The notes under the pieces: model-generated
What the model saw: the letters and a program-made list of their open reading frames with translations, nothing else
What the model was told of the DNA's origin: nothing
Database searches by the model: none
Position numbers and translations under genes: made by a program
Source of the DNA: Advenella sp. S44
GTDB taxonomy: Bacteria > Pseudomonadota > Gammaproteobacteria > Burkholderiales > Burkholderiaceae_B
Reading direction: 5' to 3'
DNA: 64,000 nt
NCBI RefSeq assembly: GCF_002810445.1
Contig: NZ_NEXS01000008.1
Coordinates: forward strand, 62,001-126,000
Shown: positions 44,491 through 53,565 of the stretch, piece after piece
Layout: every line of letters begins with the position of its first letter
Position numbering within the stretch: position 1 is the stretch's first letter

Positions 44491-46284
44491 TTAGGAAAAT
44501 ACTGCTGCGAATGCTTCCTGCACATTGTCGCCGGCCTTGATGGCAGATGACAATGCCAGCGCCCTTGGTAATAAGTGAGCGGCATAAAATACCGCTGTCG
44601 CCGTTTTTTGCTTGTGCACATCAGACTGCCGTTCCCGGCTTTTGAGAGCCGCGTTAGCCAGATGCCAGCCTGCATGAACATAACCGGCGAGCATCAGAAA
44701 GGGAACACTGCCAGCAAAAGCACTGCGCATGGCACCCTTGGTGGCAAATGCCAGTGTTGCATCCAGGGCGTTCTCGTACGCCTGCACGCTAACTTGCAAT
44801 TGCGCGCCGATAAAGGCCAGCGCCGCATCTTCCGGATGCTGGTTCAGTGCATTGACCGTATCACACATCGCGGCAAGAAAGCCGCGACTGACCGCGCCGC
44901 CATCGCGCAGAATCTTGCGCCCGATGAAATCATTAGCCTGGATAGCGGTCGTGCCTTCATAGATCGGCAAAATACGCGCATCGCGATAATACTGGGCCGC
45001 GCCTGTTTCTTCAATATATCCCATGCCTCCATGTACCTGCATGCCCAACGAGGCGACTTCAACCGCATTTTCGGTAGAAAAGGCTTTTACGATAGGAACG
45101 AGGTACTCATACTGGGCACGGTGCAAATCACGGGTCTTTTCATCGGTATGCTGGTGGGCGACGTCATTGCACATGGCAGCATACAGCGCCACGGCGCGAC
45201 CGCCTTCGGTCAGTCCGCGCATGGTCATCAAAAGACGCTGGACATCAGGATGGTGGTCAATGGTGACCGGCCCGGCTGAGCCCTCCAGCAGATTGCCCTG
45301 CACTCGATCTGCAGCATAGGCAGTTGCCTGCTGCAGCGCGCGTTCGGAAACGGAAATGCCCTGAATGCCCACGTTATACCTGGCGGCATTCATCATGATG
45401 AACATATATTGCAGCCCGAAATTTTCCTGGCCAACCAGATAGCCGATCGCCCCCTCGCCCACTTCGCCTTTGCCGGCGCCGTATAAAAGAACGGCGGTGG
45501 GACTGCCGTGGATCCCCAGTTTTTCTTCAATGGAGGCGCACCAGACGTCATTGCGCTTGCCCAGAGAGCCGTTCTCGTTGACCAGAAACTTGGGCACCAC
45601 AAACAGGGAGATGCCCTTGACGCCTTTGGGCGCATCAGGCGTGCGGGCCAGCACCAGATGCACAATATTTTCCGCCAGGTCATGATCACCGTAAGTGATA
45701 AAGATTTTCTGGCCGCTGATACGGTAAGTCCCGTCATCCTGGGCAATCGCCCTGGTGTTGAGCAGGGCCAGGTCCGATCCCGCCTGAGGCTCGGTCAGAT
45801 TCATGGTGCCGGTCCAGCGCCCTTCAAGCATCGGTGGCACAAACGTCTTTTTAAGCGTTTCGCTGCCTGCCTGGGTGATGGCTTCAATGCAGCCGTCGGT
45901 GAGCAACGGACACAGGGCAAAAGACAGGTTCGCTGCATTCAGGTTCTCGGACACGATGGCCGAAATCAGCTTCGGGAAACCTTGACCACCCAGATCTGGC
46001 GTATGCTGTAATCCCTGCCAGCCACCCTCGGCAAACGCCTTGAATGCGTTGGCAAAGGAAGCCGGCGTGGTCACTTTACCATTATCCCATTTGGCACCGT
46101 GATTATCGCCCTCCTTGTTGGTGGGGGCCACCACCTCTTGAACGAATTTTGCGTTTTCATGCAAGACGGCCTCGACGATGTCGTCGCCGATTTCCTCGTA
46201 TCCCGGCAGGGCTAATACCTGCTCAAGCAGCCCCATGTCCTTAAGGTTGAAAAAAATATCATCCAGTGGGGTTTTGTATGTCAT
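44491..46284 (-). CDS. Acyl-CoA dehydrogenase (long type, with C-terminal extension)
   Basis: This is a 597-residue FAD enzyme for the first step of beta-oxidation. Landmarks are MNLTEPQAGSDLALLNTRA with the FAD-contact region, KIFITYGDHDLAENIVHLVLAR, and the C-terminal helical domain with QVHGGMGYIEETGAAQYYRDARILPIYEGTTAIQANDFIGRKIL, whose YEGT Glu is the catalytic base. A 120-residue C-terminal extension marks the FadE-like subgroup often found with etfBA in betaproteobacteria, which here is 17 kb away. Its substrate chain length is unknown. Confidence 0.94.
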   Translation of the reverse strand: MTYKTPLDDIFFNLKDMGLLEQVLALPGYEEIGDDIVEAVLHENAKFVQEVVAPTNKEGDNHGAKWDNGKVTTPASFANAFKAFAEGGWQGLQHTPDLGGQGFPKLISAIVSENLNAANLSFALCPLLTDGCIEAITQAGSETLKKTFVPPMLEGRWTGTMNLTEPQAGSDLALLNTRAIAQDDGTYRISGQKIFITYGDHDLAENIVHLVLARTPDAPKGVKGISLFVVPKFLVNENGSLGKRNDVWCASIEEKLGIHGSPTAVLLYGAGKGEVGEGAIGYLVGQENFGLQYMFIMMNAARYNVGIQGISVSERALQQATAYAADRVQGNLLEGSAGPVTIDHHPDVQRLLMTMRGLTEGGRAVALYAAMCNDVAHQHTDEKTRDLHRAQYEYLVPIVKAFSTENAVEVASLGMQVHGGMGYIEETGAAQYYRDARILPIYEGTTAIQANDFIGRKILRDGGAVSRGFLAAMCDTVNALNQHPEDAALAFIGAQLQVSVQAYENALDATLAFATKGAMRSAFAGSVPFLMLAGYVHAGWHLANAALKSRERQSDVHKQKTATAVFYAAHLLPRALALSSAIKAGDNVQEAFAAVFS

Positions 46285-46436
46285 GTCTGTCTCATGGTGT
46301 CGTATTAGAATGAATAATGGCGGCGTTGCGAGCTGGCACGCCCTGGGCGAATTTCCAGATAAAGCCTGTCAAATCAATATTACACCATCCGTAAAAACGG
46401 AACCAGACGGTCCGATTTAAACGGCGTTTGAACAAA

Positions 46437-47582
46437 TCATTCTTTAGCGTATTCACTATTGTGCTCACCAAAGCCCGGCGGCAGCGACCGAAAGCGCGCG
46501 GGTGTGCGCGACAGTTTGATTGGTGAATTAATGGCGCGATAGTTGCCATGCTCGATCACCATGTTCCGATGACTGGTGTGCGGATGCGCCAGCAGCTGGG
46601 CCACATTATTGACGGGTGATGCGGGCACGCCTGCCTGCATCAGTTCATCTGCCAGCTCGGACGCCTGGTATGCGGCCAGCACTTGAACCAGTTGTTCATG
46701 CAAGGCCTGCCGATTAGCCAGACGTTGCGCATTATCAATAAAGCGCGAATCCTGGGCAATCTGCGGGTGCGCCAGCACGCGGCACAGCGTGGCAAACTGC
46801 CGGTTATTGCCGACTGCCAGAAACAGCTCTCCATTGGCCGTTGGAAAACTTTCATAAGGCGCAATATTGGGATGCGCATTGCCGGTCAGGCCCGGCACCT
46901 TGCCGCTGGCAAAATAGTTCGGCGCATGCGGATGCAGCAGCGATACCGCGCAGTCAAAGAGCGAAATGTCCAGATATTGCCCTTTTCCGCTAGCTCTGCG
47001 CTCGTTAACAGCAAGCAATACGCCAATTGCCGCATTCAATCCGGTCACCATATCGACGACCGGCAGTCCCACGCGCGTCGGGTCGCCGCCCTTTTCTCCA
47101 TTTACACTCATCAGCCCGCACAATGCTTGGGCGCAAGCATCATAGCCAGGCAGGCCGCCCAGCGGCCCATCGGCGCCAAAGCCGCTGATACAGCAATGGA
47201 TCAACCGCGGAAATGCCTCGTGCAGCGTATCCTTGCCCAGCCCCCATTTTTCCAGCGTTCCCGGCTTGAAGTTTTCGATCAGAACATCGGCATGCTGCAA
47301 TAAGCCGCGCAGAAAGTGCTGCCCGCTCTCTGTAGACAGATCAGCGACAAGGCCTTTTTTATTACGGTTGACGCCCATGAAGTAAGCTGCGGTGTCGTCA
47401 ATAAAGGGCGGCCCCCAGCCTCGTGTCTCATCGCCCGCAGGCGGCTCTATCTTGAGCACTTCAGCGCCGTGATCAGCCAGAATTTGCGTACAGTAGGGTC
47501 CGCCGAGCACGCGGGTCAGATCGACAATGCAGAGTCCGTTCAGAGAACCGGCCTGCGTATGAGGTCGTGTCGTGGTCATCAT
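46437..47582 (-). CDS. CaiB/BaiF family CoA transferase
   Basis: This is a 381-residue class III CoA transferase. The N-terminus LCIVDLTRVLGGPYCTQILADHGAEVLKIEPPAGDETR is diagnostic and contains the CoA-binding residues. The catalytic Asp is in LPGYDACAQALCGLMSVNG. The interlocked-dimer C-terminal region is intact. It overlaps the Bug gene upstream (TAATG). The arrangement acyl-CoA dehydrogenase, Bug, CoA transferase, with a divergent LysR gene, suggests uptake, CoA activation and oxidation of an organic acid. Confidence 0.94.
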   Translation of the reverse strand: MMTTTRPHTQAGSLNGLCIVDLTRVLGGPYCTQILADHGAEVLKIEPPAGDETRGWGPPFIDDTAAYFMGVNRNKKGLVADLSTESGQHFLRGLLQHADVLIENFKPGTLEKWGLGKDTLHEAFPRLIHCCISGFGADGPLGGLPGYDACAQALCGLMSVNGEKGGDPTRVGLPVVDMVTGLNAAIGVLLAVNERRASGKGQYLDISLFDCAVSLLHPHAPNYFASGKVPGLTGNAHPNIAPYESFPTANGELFLAVGNNRQFATLCRVLAHPQIAQDSRFIDNAQRLANRQALHEQLVQVLAAYQASELADELMQAGVPASPVNNVAQLLAHPHTSHRNMVIEHGNYRAINSPIKLSRTPARFRSLPPGFGEHNSEYAKE

Positions 47583-48562
47583 TAATTAAGCTCAATAGAT
47601 GCGTTACTCATTACGTCATGCCATTTTTTCACTTCGCTGCGAATAAACCCAGCCAATTCCTCTGGTGTTTTCTGCTCCGCCTCGACAATGCCCTGACTGG
47701 CCAGCGTGGCCTGGATATCGGGTTCGGTCATGGCAGTTCGGAACGCGTCGTTCAATGACGAGACAACCGCGTCCGGCATACCCGCCGGACCGACAATGCC
47801 GAAAAAGACACTGACGTCGTAACCGTCGAGTCCCTGCTGCGCAATCGTCGGCAATTCGGGAAGGGCTTTTGAGCGCTCGGCCGCCGCCAAGCCCAGCGCG
47901 TTCAATTTATGGTCGCGAATGTGAGGTAATGCGGTGAGTACATCGGTAAACGCCATAGCAACCTGTCCGCCCAGCAGGTCATTAAGCGCAGGACCGGTTC
48001 CCTTATAGGGCACATGCAATATGCTGGTGCCGGCCATCGTATTGAACAACACGCCTGCCAGATGTGACGACGCACCCGTGCCGGATGAGGCATAAGTAAC
48101 TTTCTCAGGATTGGCCTTGGCGTAGCTGATTAGCTCCTGCACATTCTTTACCGGAACCCTTGGGTTGACCACGAGGATATTGGGCAAGTGTCCGATTTTC
48201 ATGATCGGTGTGAAACTGGTTTCCGGCTGGTATCCGAGCTTTTTATACATGCTGCTGTTGATTGCCAGCGGACCGGAAGTGCCGAACATGATGGTGTAGC
48301 CGTCCGGCTTGGCGCGCGCCACGTATTCGGCGCCGATATTGCCGTTGGCACCGGCCTTATTTTCAACCACGATGGTCGTGCCCAGCTTCTCGCCTGCTCC
48401 CTGAGCGAGCCGGCGAGCCAGTGCATCGGTGGGACCGCCCGGCGGGTATGGCACCACGAGTTTTACCACCTCTGCGGGAAATTTATCAGCGGCAATCGCC
48501 GCGCCTGGGATCGCCAGACACGCCAACAGCGCGGCCAGGCCATACATTTTTAATCGATTCAT
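47582..48562 (-). CDS. Bug-family (TctC) periplasmic solute-binding protein
   Basis: This is a 326-residue exported protein. The start at 48562 has AGGAG upstream and gives a clean signal peptide, MNRLKMYGLAALLACLAIPG followed by AAIAA; the open frame runs 48 bases further. Family blocks are VVKLVVPYPPGGPTDALARRLAQG, VVENKAGANGNIGAEYVARAKPDGYTIMFG and HVPYKGTGPALNDLLGGQVAMAF. No TctAB transporter genes are nearby. The ligand is inferred to be a carboxylic acid handled by the flanking CoA transferase and dehydrogenase. Confidence 0.94.
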   Translation of the reverse strand: MNRLKMYGLAALLACLAIPGAAIAADKFPAEVVKLVVPYPPGGPTDALARRLAQGAGEKLGTTIVVENKAGANGNIGAEYVARAKPDGYTIMFGTSGPLAINSSMYKKLGYQPETSFTPIMKIGHLPNILVVNPRVPVKNVQELISYAKANPEKVTYASSGTGASSHLAGVLFNTMAGTSILHVPYKGTGPALNDLLGGQVAMAFTDVLTALPHIRDHKLNALGLAAAERSKALPELPTIAQQGLDGYDVSVFFGIVGPAGMPDAVVSSLNDAFRTAMTEPDIQATLASQGIVEAEQKTPEELAGFIRSEVKKWHDVMSNASIELN

Positions 48563-48635
48563 GAGTCTGCTCCTGTGCGCACAACTGTGGCAGCCTTGCC
48601 CGTTATGCATCTTGTGAAAATATGATGTGTTTCAA

Positions 48636-50309
48636 TTACAAGGCGTAAGCCAGCAACACCTGCATATCGGCCTCAGATTTCAATTGTGATAACGGATCGC
48701 GCGGCGCCAGCCGATGCAGCAAGACCTGGTCAGCCAGTACGGCCCGTGTTTGAAGTCCGGCTTGCGATGCTTCCCAGCGCATGCCGGCGAGCGATATCAC
48801 GTGATACAGTGCCGATGCGACCTGGCGCGCCATGACTGCGTCATCACAGTCCGCGACACGACGCGCCAATACAAATGCCCTGTCGATGCACTCGTCTTGC
48901 AGTGCGTTCATCGATTGAATGCATGGCGTGCCAGTTTGCAACAGGGACTGCACATGGCTCTGCAACGCCTGCAGCCCGTTACTCTTGCGTATCGCCCGCA
49001 ACACGTCCAGCGCCACAATATTACTGGTGCCTTCCCAGATAGAGCCCAAATGTGCATCGCGCATCAGACGCGACTCAACCCACTCTTCGATATAACCACA
49101 ACCGCCACGCACTTCCATGGCATCGCCAGTAACAACGCGGGCATCGCGACAAGCACGAAATTTGATTAGCGGGGTGAGAATCCGAAGTAGATCCTTGGAA
49201 AACGCATCGCCGCCATCGGCCTTTTCCAGCGCCATTGCGGTTTGAAACATCACCGTGCGCGCCTGCTCTGCCCGGGTCATCATCTTGACCAGTTGCCGCT
49301 GCATCAATGGCATTTCTATTAGCCGCTTGCCAAATGCTTTCCTGTGACTGCAAAAATACACTGCCTCGCTCACCGCCCGCCGCATCAGGCCGGCGGCACG
49401 CATTCCGTTAGAAAGCCGGGAGTTATTGATCATATCGGCCATTTGCTGAAAGCCTTTGCCTCGCTCGCCAACGAGCCATGCAAAAGCCCCTTCCAGCCTG
49501 ATCTCACCACTGGCCATTGACCGTGTACCGAGCTTGTCTTTCAAACGTAATATTCGATACGGATTGGCCGTGCCATCAGGGCAGATTTTGGGCAACAGGA
49601 ACAACGAGACTCCCTTGAGTCCCGCTGTTTCTTCACTGCGCGCCAACACCATGGCAAAGCCGGCGTCCGGATTCGAACAAAACCACTTATCACCGGTCAG
49701 GCGCCAGTGCCCATCGCCCTGGAGCTCGGCCACAACCTGAGTGGCACTCACATCGGATCCGGCGGCCTGTTCAGTCATGAACATGGCGCCTTGCTGCAAG
49801 TCGGCAAACTCAATGGCTGTCACCTGCGGCAAGACCTGTTCGACCAAGGCAGGATCACCGAATTTTTTCAGTGTTCTTGCCAGGGAATCGGTCATGCTCA
49901 CCGGGCAACACAGTCCAAATTCTGCCTGCACGAATAAATGCGTCAGGGCATACTTGGCAACGGGTGGAAAAGGCTGGCTCCAGCCCAAAACCCCAGGGCG
50001 ATGCGCCATAGCGGCCAGCCCGAGCTTTTCATAGGCAACTTTTTCCAGTTCGACGTAAGCCGGATGCCGGGTAACGGTGCAGGCATCCTGACCCTGCCGG
50101 TTTCGTACCAACAAGTGCGGCGGATTTTTGTCTGCGGTATCGGCCAACTCGTCCAGTCGCCCGCCCACGGCTGCGCCCAGTTCCTCGAAAACAGGCAATA
50201 GATGGGCAAACAGCGGCGGTGGCAAATAGGTTTTCAACAATGCACTGGAGTACGGGTCCAGCGTAAAGAAATTACTGCCACGACTATCGGGAATATTATT
50301 GGTCTCCAT
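48636..50309 (-). CDS. AidB-like acyl-CoA dehydrogenase
   Basis: This is a 557-residue flavoprotein of the AidB/isovaleryl-CoA dehydrogenase-like branch. It carries the AidB-type N-terminal domain, MFMTEQAAGSDVSATQVVAEL, LTGDKWFCSNPDAGFAMVLAR and the NSRLSNGMRAAGLMRRAVSEAVYF helix. The GGCGYIEEWVESRLMRDAHLGSIWEGTSNIVALDVLRAI block carries the catalytic Glu. AidB itself responds to alkylation damage, but placement here points to a metabolic dehydrogenase. It is first of a three-gene unit with the Bug and CoA-transferase genes, and divergent from a LysR gene. Confidence 0.92.
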   Translation of the reverse strand: METNNIPDSRGSNFFTLDPYSSALLKTYLPPPLFAHLLPVFEELGAAVGGRLDELADTADKNPPHLLVRNRQGQDACTVTRHPAYVELEKVAYEKLGLAAMAHRPGVLGWSQPFPPVAKYALTHLFVQAEFGLCCPVSMTDSLARTLKKFGDPALVEQVLPQVTAIEFADLQQGAMFMTEQAAGSDVSATQVVAELQGDGHWRLTGDKWFCSNPDAGFAMVLARSEETAGLKGVSLFLLPKICPDGTANPYRILRLKDKLGTRSMASGEIRLEGAFAWLVGERGKGFQQMADMINNSRLSNGMRAAGLMRRAVSEAVYFCSHRKAFGKRLIEMPLMQRQLVKMMTRAEQARTVMFQTAMALEKADGGDAFSKDLLRILTPLIKFRACRDARVVTGDAMEVRGGCGYIEEWVESRLMRDAHLGSIWEGTSNIVALDVLRAIRKSNGLQALQSHVQSLLQTGTPCIQSMNALQDECIDRAFVLARRVADCDDAVMARQVASALYHVISLAGMRWEASQAGLQTRAVLADQVLLHRLAPRDPLSQLKSEADMQVLLAYAL

Positions 50310-50389
50310 GATTCCGGCCTTTCTGAACGCAATGAATGTTCACAGCGTAAATAAAACCAGGTATATTCGGAAATACTATTTCTGTTTGG

Positions 50390-50412
50390 ATCTATACTTA
50401 TAATATATAGAT
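50390..50412. promoter_or_regulatory. Candidate LysR operator
   Basis: ATCTATA (50390-50396) and TATAGAT (50406-50412) form a perfect 7-bp inverted repeat with 9 bases between them. It contains the T-N11-A pattern expected of LysR boxes. It sits in the 119-bp divergent region, 17 bases before the LysR start, where autoregulation plus control of the dehydrogenase operon is usual. Confidence 0.55.
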
Positions 50413-50428
50413 AAAAATAAAGATAGAT

Positions 50429-51313
50429 ATGGATCTGGAACTACGTGCTCTCCGATATTTTGTTGCCGTTGCCGAAACACTCAATTTCAGCAAGGCGGCG
50501 GCTCGCCTGAACATTTCACAGCCCCCCTTGAGTCTGGCCATCCGCCAGCTTGAAGCCAAGATGGGGGTGCAATTGTTCGAGCGTAACAGTCGGCATGTCA
50601 GTCTGACACCTGCTGGCGCCATACTTTATAAGGAAGCGCTTTTCCTGCTCGGACACGCCAGTTCGATCAAAAACCGCCTGCAGCATACGACCGAACGTGG
50701 CCGTTTGCGGATCGGGTTTGTAGGCTCGATGGTCTACCGGGGGCTGCCCAGGCTATTGGGCCAGCTTGCTCCTGAGGACGGCACAATCGAGATTGAACTG
50801 GCCGAGTCCAACTCGAGTGATATTATCGATAAAGTCGCAATGGGACATGTCGATGTGGGGTTTATCCACAGCAACCGCCTGCCCGCCGAGCTACAAGACA
50901 AAATCATTGTCACTGAGCCGTTTCTGTTATGCGTTCACAAGGATAATCCGATACTTCAAGAAAGTGCGCTTACCTTGACGCACTTCAGTGCGCAGCGGTT
51001 TATCTTTTTTTCCCGCCATGTATCGCCGGTTTATTACGAAATCCTTCTATCGATGTGTATCAGCGCTGGGTTCTTTCCCAAGGCCGTGGATGAAACGCGC
51101 CACTGGCTGAGTATCCTGAGTTTGGTATCGCACAACATGGGAGTCTCGCTGGTGCCTGCCTGCATGCGCCATTGTGGCCTGCCTAATCTGCATTTTCTGG
51201 AATTTGCGCATACTCAGCGCTCTATAACGTCTGTGATCTGGTCCAGAAAAAGAGATGACGCCGTAATCAACCATGCTATCCGAACTATTCTTGCGTTCTA
51301 TGGCACGCCATGA
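50429..51313 (+). CDS. LysR-family transcriptional regulator
   Basis: This is a 294-residue LTTR. The winged helix-turn-helix spans residues 1-60 (LRYFVAVAETLNFSKAAARLNISQPPLSLAIRQLEAKMGVQLFERNS). The effector domain covers about 90-290. This subgroup resembles BenM/CatM-like regulators of carboxylic-acid catabolism. It is divergent from the AidB-like/Bug/CaiB operon, which it most likely controls. The inducer is unknown. Confidence 0.95.
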   Translation: MDLELRALRYFVAVAETLNFSKAAARLNISQPPLSLAIRQLEAKMGVQLFERNSRHVSLTPAGAILYKEALFLLGHASSIKNRLQHTTERGRLRIGFVGSMVYRGLPRLLGQLAPEDGTIEIELAESNSSDIIDKVAMGHVDVGFIHSNRLPAELQDKIIVTEPFLLCVHKDNPILQESALTLTHFSAQRFIFFSRHVSPVYYEILLSMCISAGFFPKAVDETRHWLSILSLVSHNMGVSLVPACMRHCGLPNLHFLEFAHTQRSITSVIWSRKRDDAVINHAIRTILAFYGTP

Positions 51314-51338
51314 CTGCCCGGTAGTCTTTGAGAATTAT

Positions 51339-51421
51339 GTCGCTGGCTGAAGGGCCCGTTATTTGCTGATGGGAGGCGTGCTTGCTGACCTGGGGTAGCC
51401 CTTGTTGATTGAAGGCTTCTT
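51339..51421. repeat. Degenerate ~20-bp tandem repeat
   Basis: Units such as TTTGCTGATGGGAGGCGTGC, TTGCTGACCTGGGGTAGCCC and TTGTTGATTGAAGGCTTC follow each other after the LysR gene. They share a TTGCTGA-N-GGNNGGC pattern. The array occupies the convergent gap before the DUF192 gene and is non-coding. Confidence 0.55.
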
Positions 51422-51511
51422 TATCGATACCGTGGGTGCTGACTGCTCAGGGGCGGTTGTAACGCTCAAGGCCAACTTCGCCCTTGCCGTAAGGCGATAG
51501 CGCCCCTCTTC

Positions 51512-51835
51512 TCATCCCTTGCATTTGAAGAATAAAAATTCAACCAGCGCGCTTGCCTGCTCAATCGACGCAATGGCGCCGGCCCGCATCTCAAGCACTG
51601 AGCTGGCATGCCGCTGCCACGCTACCCGGCAAGGCACAAGCTCAGCGATCACATGCAGCACATGCATTTGCCTGTCCAGAAAAATGATGGTCAACGGGAT
51701 CGCCATTCCAAAGGTATGGACGCTATTGCAAGGAACAAAATGGAAGACATGGTGCGGGTTAATGCTTCGCTTTCCCATGAGGCCGATCAGCCGCTGAAAA
51801 TAGCGATCGAAGGTGATCAAAGAATAGGCACGCAT
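51512..51835 (-). CDS. DUF192 family protein
   Basis: This is a 107-residue protein covering a DUF192 domain: RLIGLMGKR near the start, FVPCNSVHTFGMAIPLTIIFLDRQMHVLHVIAELVPCR in the middle, and SSVLEMRAG at the end. DUF192 domains often carry an export signal, but none is seen here. Its start codon is directly adjacent to the tadC stop with no gap, so it is the last gene of the Tad operon. The function is unknown. The fixed adjacency argues for a role in, or co-expression with, the pilus system. Confidence 0.88.
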   Translation of the reverse strand: MRAYSLITFDRYFQRLIGLMGKRSINPHHVFHFVPCNSVHTFGMAIPLTIIFLDRQMHVLHVIAELVPCRVAWQRHASSVLEMRAGAIASIEQASALVEFLFFKCKG

Positions 51836-52711
51836 TTACACTCCTGACTGCAGGATTTTCATCGCGATGGGAAATGCCAGTACGATAAATGTGCACGGAA
51901 AAATACAGAAAACCAGCGGCATCAGCATTTTGACCGGCGCCTCCAAAGCGAGTTTTTCAGCACGATTAAAACGCTCCTGCCGGCGCTGATCCGATTGCGA
52001 TCGCAATAATGGGCCTAGCGCCATTCCCATGCTTTCTGCCTGGGCGATGGATGCCACCCACAGCATGACCTCTTCGATGCCGGTTCGTTCGGCCATGGCC
52101 CTAAGTGCTTCAATGCGCGGTTTGCCGGTGCGTATTTCACCCAAGCAATAGCTTAATTCATCGCGCAGGATACCCGGTGAGCACAGATTGGCAGTGCAAT
52201 ACAGTGCGCCTTGTAGATTCTGGCCTGCCTCTACGCACAACGTAGTCATATCCAGAAGAAAAGGCAACTCACGCAGGATTTTATGCTTGCGTCTGGCTGC
52301 ACGGTCCCGTAGCCATAGTAGCGGCAGGAAAAAACCGACCAACGTCATGAACAGCGCTGTCGCCATCACTGTAAACGGGTTTGCGATCAATTGCGGCATT
52401 TGCAGAATGACGCCACTGGCGCCCAGCGCGCAGGCGGCTAGCGACTGGATTCCCGCAACATGATCGATCTGTGCCATACGATCGAATCCTGCGCTGCGTA
52501 GCAATGACCATAAACGCGCACGATACTTCCACGACATGAACGGCAGCACGGCATGCCCCAGGGCATAGATCCATGGCCACAGCAAGACCAGTACTCTGTT
52601 CTTTCGATAGGCTTGCGGCACGATAGTCCGGTTGCTTGCCGGCGACAGAAACAGATAAAGACAAAGACAAATGGAAATGCCGGTGAGTACACAACTGATC
52701 CAGAATGACAT
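51836..52711 (-). CDS. tadC: Tad/Flp pilus inner-membrane protein TadC
   Basis: This is a 291-residue type II secretion GspF-like membrane protein. An N-terminal helix (FWISCVLTGISICLCLYLFL) and a middle hydrophobic pair precede the T2SSF domain (LPFLLDMTTLCVEAGQNLQGAL ... RTGKPRIEALRAMAERTGIEEVMLWVASIAQAESMG). A final membrane helix closes the protein. The start at 52711 was chosen because a ribosome-binding site and a membrane helix follow; the open frame extends 108 bases further. It pairs with TadB to form the platform on which the TadA ATPase works. Confidence 0.92.
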   Translation of the reverse strand: MSFWISCVLTGISICLCLYLFLSPASNRTIVPQAYRKNRVLVLLWPWIYALGHAVLPFMSWKYRARLWSLLRSAGFDRMAQIDHVAGIQSLAACALGASGVILQMPQLIANPFTVMATALFMTLVGFFLPLLWLRDRAARRKHKILRELPFLLDMTTLCVEAGQNLQGALYCTANLCSPGILRDELSYCLGEIRTGKPRIEALRAMAERTGIEEVMLWVASIAQAESMGMALGPLLRSQSDQRRQERFNRAEKLALEAPVKMLMPLVFCIFPCTFIVLAFPIAMKILQSGV

Positions 52712-52719
52712 AGTGACAC

Positions 52720-53565
52720 CTAAATATCGATATTCACAATCTTGCGAATCAGCCAGATACCCAATGCTTCCAGGAACAAGACCACGGTCAGTACAACCCA
52801 TCCTGCCGGATGAAACCACATCAGGTGCATCGCCTCCGGATCCAGCATATTGAGTACCACCAGCAAAAGCAACGGCAATCCCGCCATCACCCAGGCCTGC
52901 ATTTTTCCCTGTGAGGTCAGCGCCCGAATCCGATCTTGTACCTGCAGGCGGGACTGTAACGTTTGTGCGATGCGTTCGAGGGCCTCGGCAAGATTTCCGC
53001 CGCTTTGCGTCGCGATTTTCAGCGCCGAAACCAGTAGGCCCGCGGATTCTGAAGGCATACGGACAAACAGATCGTCAAGGCTCTGTTCGAACGAGACCCC
53101 AAGTCGTTGCTGGCGTTGCATCAGACCGAACTCCTGCGATAGCGGCGGCGCCATTTCTGCCGTGACTTGGCCGATTGCTGCATGGACCCCCGCTCCGGCC
53201 CGCAATGCACCGGCCAGCGCCAGCAGCATCGCGGGCAACTGCCTGTCAAATTGAGCGAGGCGTCGCTGGCGCAATCTGGCGACAATCCAGCCGGGCGCCA
53301 GAAAAACCAGTAAACCCACGATCATGGCAATCCACCACAAGCCGCTTAGCAACCAGGTGATCAGCGCCAGTGAGACCGACAGCACGATGTTGCCGGACCA
53401 CAGTGCTGACGGATCGATAAATAGAAAAAAATCCTGTAGCCTGCGGCTTGTATCTGACTTCATGCGAACTTCCCAGATTTTCAATACCTGACCAAGTAAG
53501 CGCTGTAGCAGAACAAATGCAAGTGCAATAAAAATAACGACAAACAGCAGAAATATCCAGATCAT
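52720..53565 (-). CDS. tadB: Tad/Flp pilus inner-membrane protein TadB
   Basis: This is a 281-residue GspF-domain membrane protein. N-terminal helices (IWIFLLFVVIFIALAFVLL, LALITWLLSGLWWIAMIVGLLVFLAPGWIV) precede the T2SSF domain (LPAMLLALAGALRAGAGVHAAIGQVTAEM ... RMPSESAGLLVSALKIATQSGGNLAEALERIAQTLQSR) and C-terminal helices. Its ATG overlaps the tadA stop (ATGA), and AGGAG lies upstream. It is the second platform subunit, 8 bases ahead of tadC. Confidence 0.93.
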   Translation of the reverse strand: MIWIFLLFVVIFIALAFVLLQRLLGQVLKIWEVRMKSDTSRRLQDFFLFIDPSALWSGNIVLSVSLALITWLLSGLWWIAMIVGLLVFLAPGWIVARLRQRRLAQFDRQLPAMLLALAGALRAGAGVHAAIGQVTAEMAPPLSQEFGLMQRQQRLGVSFEQSLDDLFVRMPSESAGLLVSALKIATQSGGNLAEALERIAQTLQSRLQVQDRIRALTSQGKMQAWVMAGLPLLLLVVLNMLDPEAMHLMWFHPAGWVVLTVVLFLEALGIWLIRKIVNIDI

